11,286 nt of DNA from Pedobacter sp. UBA1951 (GTDB lineage Bacteria; Bacteroidota; Bacteroidia; Sphingobacteriales; Sphingobacteriaceae), in assembly GCA_002336465.1 (NCBI GenBank), contig DDEP01000030.1, positions 1-11,286 of the forward strand. Reading direction: 5' to 3'. The notes below the pieces were generated by a model. The model ran no database searches. It worked only from the letters and a program-made list of their open reading frames with translations, and was not told the origin of the DNA. How positions within the stretch are numbered: position 1 is the first letter of the stretch; every line of letters starts with the position of its first letter. A program made the position numbers and the translations under genes. Below, in pieces: positions 8,201-11,286 of this stretch.

Positions 8201-8367
8201 TCTAACTGCTCTAACACGGTTTTAACGCTGGCTGTATTACTGTTAAATTTTATTCTTTTATCTAATTGCGCATTAGCAGAAGAATAAATAGCAGTTGCTA
8301 GAAATAATACTAAAAATAGCTTTCTCACTATTTTTATATTGCTATTGCTAAAATGATGATTAATCAT
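5287..8367 (-). CDS. TonB-dependent outer-membrane receptor with STN domain
   Basis: This complete 1026-residue receptor has a signal peptide to about residue 33 (SSANA|Q). An STN domain follows at ~36-110 (ASVKTVLEQLEKTAGLNFIY), then a carboxypeptidase-regulatory-like beta-sandwich at ~122-202 (LRGTVLDT, GSDGKFLFHQIPKGNYLLSA). A TonB-box-like NEVVVTAT lies at 209-216. The plug spans ~217-357 (LFVIDDIPIS; DNIESVEIIRGIPSVKYGDL; TSGVVRI). The rest is a barrel to the C-terminal AYFGMELRLQF, ending in Phe as outer-membrane barrels do. It would import a substrate across the outer membrane using TonB/ExbBD energy. STN domains in this phylum generally contact FecR-type anti-sigma factors, so it may also signal, but no sigma or anti-sigma gene is in the window. 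No SusD follows, so it is not a classical SusC. It heads the five-gene operon. The substrate is not deducible. Confidence 0.93.
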   Translation of the reverse strand: MINHHFSNSNIKIVRKLFLVLFLATAIYSSANAQLDKRIKFNSNTASVKTVLEQLEKTAGLNFIYSDLGTELIKMIKVGTESTTAKNHLQKVQEQSNLHFTYNGNEIVVRLLKPKSNNETYYLRGTVLDTAAMLYLGYASVILKSTTDTTKKYYTVAGSDGKFLFHQIPKGNYLLSALYVGYANTPIQINLNANREITIAMKSSSNALNEVVVTATEIKGMTSSSVIKRDAIDHLQPSTFTDLLALLPGGRSTAPILTSPNTIRLREADPPSGSNYAISSLGTLFVIDDIPISNDANRQTIDQASNLVFVSNKEFANLGTDMRGISTDNIESVEIIRGIPSVKYGDLTSGVVRIDRKQTAVPLTARFKMDQFSKLFSLSKGFYNRKNDWTVNIDLDYLDGKRNPIDPMEIFNRYTASTRIQKGWKLADGKRLRWNVSADYTGQFDDWKNDAEQMLEKETYKLDYNNFGFTSRLNLTQPKSFLRSLEFNTNIRYSQDRIYRERWPNNVQLRGIIPINMEPGESDGIVLPSSYLGSVTVDGRPLSLFSTLRGASAFKTFSIKHKAQAGLEWRMNKNYGKGQVFDLARPVSNTFDSRPYPYDAIPANQLASYYIEDHILFPSFYNHKITLQAGLRGGTMLNLDKKYLLHQKFFSDPRFNLQWSLPKINVVGYPLLFTLTGGMGWLTKMPTMAMLHPDIQYQDFVQFRHTNTTRPEFSRYNLMTYIEDLTNYDLSYARNKKKELRFDAEWRGHHLSVTWFSEKMSSGFRSFGQPKAYTYKAYDSYSGPSDALPDLTQIGYTEKSVFRTLSYQTNGSRLDKDGIELTFTTPRYPSIATRFTVTGAYFKNNYTNSQPLWFRGSASNNPVIGNFIVFDHYAALYPNWRDDYLRKRTSGTVTADTYVKRLGLTLSLSADIYIKGSNYLWNNNPEAPSYYLTTDGVLHPYTEADKKDLYLSALVIPVEYPGLATENKFQIHGHMRASKDFGKWLRLSMYVLNFADYNKGYRDTKGVYLRNANSAAYFGMELRLQF

Positions 8368-8382
8368 GTTTGTTTATCCTAA

Positions 8383-8418
8383 ACACCTCACTACTATCTT
8401 TTGGTAATAATTAGGTGT
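8383..8418 (-). promoter_or_regulatory. Imperfect hairpin in the leader of the TonB receptor gene
   Basis: Minus-strand bases 8418-8383 fold as ACACCTAATTATTACC / loop AAAA / GATAGTAGTGAGGTGT. The outer 6 base pairs are perfect. The inner 10 positions have two mismatches and two G-U pairs. The G-U pairs become A-C mismatches on the plus strand, so the structure favours RNA made in the gene direction. It lies 20 bases after the FG-GAP gene stop and ends 15 bases before the receptor ATG. Only TT follows it, so it is a poor intrinsic terminator; a leader structure, or a processing or stability element, is equally possible. I could not identify a convincing Bacteroidota TAnnTTTG promoter element in this 71-base gap. 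Confidence 0.45.
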
Positions 8419-8438
8419 CGGTTTTCAGTATTGAATTT

Positions 8439-11286
8439 TTATTGTTTGATAACTTTTTTGATCTCTGTGTTTTGAGGTCCTACAAGTTTGAATAGGTATA
8501 AGCCAATGTTGTTTTCCGCTAGATTTACATCAATTTTACTTACATCTTGAGAAATTGAAAGTTGCTTGATGGTTTTACCTTGAGCATCAATAACCTGTAA
8601 TTGTTGATAAATACCCTGGTTAAAGGAAATCGTAACTTTGTCGGTAACTGGGTTGGGATATACACTTAACATATTGGCAGATAAATTGAAAGCAACCACT
8701 CTGATACCTAGATCTGTGGTTGTACCATTTAAATCTATTTGTTGTAACTTGTAATAATTGTTGCCATTTAAAGGTTTTCTGTCTAAATATTGATAATTCT
8801 TTGCCGTAATACTTTGTTTGTTGCCATTTAATACAGCTATTTTAGAAAAAACTTGGTCATTGCCGCTGCGATAAATTACAAATTTTGCATTGTCTGTTTC
8901 TGTAGCTGTAGTCCATTGCAAGTTGGCATAATTGTTTTCTGCTTTAGCGGTATAGCTCATTAAGTTTACTGGTAACGTTTTGCCAGGTATACCGAAAATG
9001 TAGGCAGCCCCAGCTCCAGTAACAGGGCTTGCATCATTTTCGTCTGTGTTATTAAGATGTGCACCTACTAAGGCATAGGCATCAATAGCCACTGTCCAGC
9101 CAAAAATATCTCCGGCCGTTCTTACCGATGGTGTTAATATCTGTGTTTCAGTCCAAACTTCTTGATTTTGATTATTTAGGCCTTTTTTAAAGATATAAGC
9201 AGCACCTGCGTTATTGCTTGTAGGATTGGGATCAGAATTAGGTGCATCTTCTTGGTATGCCCCTACAATAACATAATCATTGTTAATCGCTACAGCATAG
9301 CCAAAAAGGTCAGAGGCTGCTCTGTCGCTTGCAACAATTTCTTGTAATAAGTTCCAAGCATTTCCATTTTTTTTGAAAATGTAAGCGGCACCGGCATTAC
9401 TAACTGTTGCGGTACCTGCTAAGTTTAAAGGATCTCTTTGGTGAGCGCCAACTACGATATAATCACCTTTTATTGCAACAGACCAGCCAAAAAAATCGGA
9501 CGCTACCTTATCGGTTAAGCTTAATTTAGCGGCCTCTTCCCAAGTGTTGTTAGATTCATTAAATGTAAAAACCAATGCGCTGCCATGTTGGATAGGTGCA
9601 TTCGAAGATTCTCTATGTTTTGGCATACCAACAACTATATTTTTTCCGTCTATGGCAATGCTGTATCCGAAATTAAAATTGCTACCTCTCTCAGATGATT
9701 TTATTTTTTGCTGTATACTCCAGTTTGTACCATTATTGGCAAAAACATAGGCAGCTCCAATACCTCCAAAATCTTCGTTTTTGTTATATGCACCTACAAC
9801 AGCGTGGTTTTCTGTTAAAGAAACAGCAGAACCAAAATAATCCATTGCTTTAGGATCTGATGCCACCAGTTTTTCTTGTTGAGACCATGTGGTGCCATTT
9901 AGCTTAAACATATAGGCCGCACCAGCTGCTGTGCCTCCATCTTCACCGTATGCAATATTTGCTTTGTATGCTCCTATAATTGCGTAATCTCCTTTAATGG
10001 CTACAGACCATCCAAAGTTAGCCTCTTCTGCTCTGTCTGAAGCAACAATAGCCTGTTGTAATGCCCAATCACCGTTGCTGCTACGTTTAAAAATATAAGC
10101 TTTACCAGCGTTAGAAAGCGGATTTTTATTGTTTACGTCTCCCGCTTCTTGCGCTGTGCCCACAATGGCATAGTTGCCGCTGGTCGCTACTGCATATCCA
10201 AAATTATTGTTAAGTACTGAGTCAATCGCAACTATCTTTTGTTGATGATTCCAAGAATTGTTATCTAGTTTAAAAATATAACCAGCCCCAGCTCTATCTA
10301 TATAATTTTTGCCATTTTCATCGGTTCCGTCGTTCCATGCCCCTATAATTAATTGGTCATTATTTAAGGCTATGGAAGTGCCAAATTGTGATGCTGTAGC
10401 AACTAAATCTGTTCTATCTATCGCATTTATTTTAACTGTGGTATTTGCACTAATATTATGCACATAGGCAACGCCATTAGCTAAATTTAAGCCATCTTTT
10501 TCGGTATTATTGCCAATCATCGCGTAATTATCATTAATGGCAACGCTGGTACCGAAATTACTTTTTGCACTTCCTATTTCACCGGATATTTTCCTATACT
10601 CTTCCCAATTTCCATTTAGTGTGTTTAGCTTAAGGATATAGGCAGCACCATATTTAATAGAAGAGCTGTTTTTCCATCCTATTGCACCTACAATAGCGTA
10701 GTTATCCCCTATGGCTGTAGAACAGCCAAAATTATCTCCATTTGCTTGGTCGCTGGCGGTTAAGATTTGACTTGCTGTCCATTCATCATTAACGAGTTTG
10801 TAAGTGTGTACTTTACCAAGACCTGCTTCTCCAACAAAGATGTAGTTGTTGCGTATGGCTATAGACGAACCAAATTTAGCGTATGCCGATGGGTTGGGAG
10901 ATAATAACCTGTTTACCTCAGTCCAAGTTTCATTTAAGGTATTCAGCTTAAAAATATAGGCAGCCCCAGCCCTCTGTATCAGTCCTTTATTTTGATCATC
11001 AATGCTCTCTTGTGGAGCCGCTACCACAATATAACCATTGTTAATTGCAACAGAAGTGCCAAAGTTGGCTTGTATATATTTATTGCCTGCGGCTCTGTAG
11101 GAAGCCATGATTTCCTGTTGTTCTTTCCAAACACCATTCTGTAGTTTAAATACATAGGCGGCACCGGCACCAGTAGAACCCTTGCCTGGGGTATTGGAAT
11201 CCTGTGTTTTTGCCCATGCACCTACAACAATGTAATCACCATATATAGCCACAGATGAGCCAAATTGATTACTTTTGCCTCTAACT
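8439..11286 (-). CDS. Secreted FG-GAP beta-propeller protein with T9SS type A sorting domain, 5' truncated
   Basis: The frame stays open through the window end: before the GTG at 11252 it still reads VRGKSNQFGSSVAIYGDY, which is a repeat unit. The GTG is therefore internal and the true start is outside. Counting that GTG as residue 1, thirteen FG-GAP units begin (at the FG) at about -3, 64, 127, 175, 233, 290, 351, 413, 473, 528, 588, 650 and 717, spaced 48-67 residues. Each follows FGxSVAIxxxYxIVGA, then GAAYIFKL, W, and Q-x-I-x-A-S-D. An FnIII-like segment (LPVNLMSYTAK to YYKLQQIDLNG, ~760-842) follows. The last ~77 residues are a T9SS type A sorting domain (LSVYPNPVTDKVTISF; GLYLFKLV; end KKVIKQ), which directs export through PorU-type processing and surface attachment or release. 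Its function is probably binding or adhesion. The 71-base gap leaves it unclear whether it is co-transcribed with the receptor operon. Confidence 0.93.
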   Translation of the reverse strand, partial: VRGKSNQFGSSVAIYGDYIVVGAWAKTQDSNTPGKGSTGAGAAYVFKLQNGVWKEQQEIMASYRAAGNKYIQANFGTSVAINNGYIVVAAPQESIDDQNKGLIQRAGAAYIFKLNTLNETWTEVNRLLSPNPSAYAKFGSSIAIRNNYIFVGEAGLGKVHTYKLVNDEWTASQILTASDQANGDNFGCSTAIGDNYAIVGAIGWKNSSSIKYGAAYILKLNTLNGNWEEYRKISGEIGSAKSNFGTSVAINDNYAMIGNNTEKDGLNLANGVAYVHNISANTTVKINAIDRTDLVATASQFGTSIALNNDQLIIGAWNDGTDENGKNYIDRAGAGYIFKLDNNSWNHQQKIVAIDSVLNNNFGYAVATSGNYAIVGTAQEAGDVNNKNPLSNAGKAYIFKRSSNGDWALQQAIVASDRAEEANFGWSVAIKGDYAIIGAYKANIAYGEDGGTAAGAAYMFKLNGTTWSQQEKLVASDPKAMDYFGSAVSLTENHAVVGAYNKNEDFGGIGAAYVFANNGTNWSIQQKIKSSERGSNFNFGYSIAIDGKNIVVGMPKHRESSNAPIQHGSALVFTFNESNNTWEEAAKLSLTDKVASDFFGWSVAIKGDYIVVGAHQRDPLNLAGTATVSNAGAAYIFKKNGNAWNLLQEIVASDRAASDLFGYAVAINNDYVIVGAYQEDAPNSDPNPTSNNAGAAYIFKKGLNNQNQEVWTETQILTPSVRTAGDIFGWTVAIDAYALVGAHLNNTDENDASPVTGAGAAYIFGIPGKTLPVNLMSYTAKAENNYANLQWTTATETDNAKFVIYRSGNDQVFSKIAVLNGNKQSITAKNYQYLDRKPLNGNNYYKLQQIDLNGTTTDLGIRVVAFNLSANMLSVYPNPVTDKVTISFNQGIYQQLQVIDAQGKTIKQLSISQDVSKIDVNLAENNIGLYLFKLVGPQNTEIKKVIKQ
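8861..11286 (-). repeat. Thirteen tandem FG-GAP coding repeats (protein level)
   Basis: The array covers most of the visible FG-GAP gene. The recurring unit, about 60 codons, has the core F-G-x-S-V-A-I then Y-x-I-V-G-A, a variable Asn/Asp-rich loop, and A-G-A-A-Y-I-F-K-L. The DNA of the units is diverged, with only short words shared between units, so it is an old repeat family and not a recent tandem duplication. Two units are shorter or weaker: the one starting at residue ~127, which loses the loop and has GKVHTYKL, and the one at ~233, which ends GVAYVHNI. The lower coordinate is approximate, as the repeats stop around residue 755 and the FnIII-like and sorting domains follow. Confidence 0.75.

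Noticed and set aside
5287..8367. Calling the receptor SusC with a SusD partner (polysaccharide utilisation locus)
   Set aside because: There is no SusD-like TPR lipoprotein, glycoside hydrolase or other carbohydrate enzyme in the window; the neighbour is a 138-residue beta-sandwich protein.
9544..9750. Plus-strand frame of 68 codons inside the FG-GAP gene
   Set aside because: Antisense shadow of the FG-GAP repeat array; no family resemblance.
11021..11221. Minus-strand frame of 66 codons overlapping the FG-GAP gene
   Set aside because: An alternative frame across the repeats; the main frame carries the repeat motif continuously.
11250..11252. GTG as the start of the FG-GAP gene
   Set aside because: The frame upstream continues to the window edge and encodes the first half of an FG-GAP unit, so the GTG is an internal Val codon.
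8861..11286. CRISPR or recent DNA tandem repeat
   Set aside because: The periodicity is at the protein level (FG-GAP units of 48-67 residues); the DNA units are diverged, irregular in length and coding.

Overview
The window looks like Bacteroidota chromosome, most likely a Sphingobacteriaceae/Pedobacter-type organism. The evidence is AT-rich DNA, a type IX secretion (T9SS) C-terminal sorting domain, an STN-containing TonB-dependent receptor, a fimbrillin-family lipoprotein, several lipoproteins with charged residues after the lipid cysteine, and starts without clear Shine-Dalgarno sequences. The genus is inferred from style, not proven. Every real gene is on the minus strand, so the biological order runs from high to low coordinates. 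No RNA gene, mobile element, CRISPR array or origin was recognised. The gene-free gaps are all 71 bases or shorter.

Region A (11286-8439): the 3' part of a large secreted FG-GAP/beta-propeller protein with a T9SS type A sorting domain. Its 5' end lies outside the window. A 71-base gap follows and contains a strong imperfect hairpin (8418-8383) ending 15 bases before the next start codon.

Region B (8367-932): five tightly packed genes with gaps of 10, 2, 4 and 4 bases, almost certainly one operon. In order they are an STN/carboxypeptidase-regulatory/plug/barrel TonB-dependent receptor; a small lipoprotein; a 534-residue outer-membrane barrel protein resembling the DUF6850 family; a fimbrillin-family lipoprotein with an extra C-terminal domain; and a lipoprotein with two bacterial Ig-like (Big_2 type) domains. 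There is no SusD partner, so this is not a classical glycan-utilisation locus. The products are predicted to build an outer-membrane and cell-surface assembly.

Region C (931-1): a 63-base spacer with two overlapping, mutually exclusive hairpins (terminator or attenuator-like), then two genes 6 bases apart. The first is a 107-residue protein resembling only the DNA-binding half of Fur-family regulators. The second is the N-terminal part of a clostripain-family (C11) cysteine peptidase lipoprotein, cut by the window start just before the expected catalytic cysteine. My working hypothesis is a surface uptake and processing system in which a lipid-anchored protease and adhesin/Ig lipoproteins capture or cleave a proteinaceous or metal-bearing substrate, the TonB receptor imports the product, and the small Fur-like protein may give local regulation. 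The substrate is not visible from sequence.
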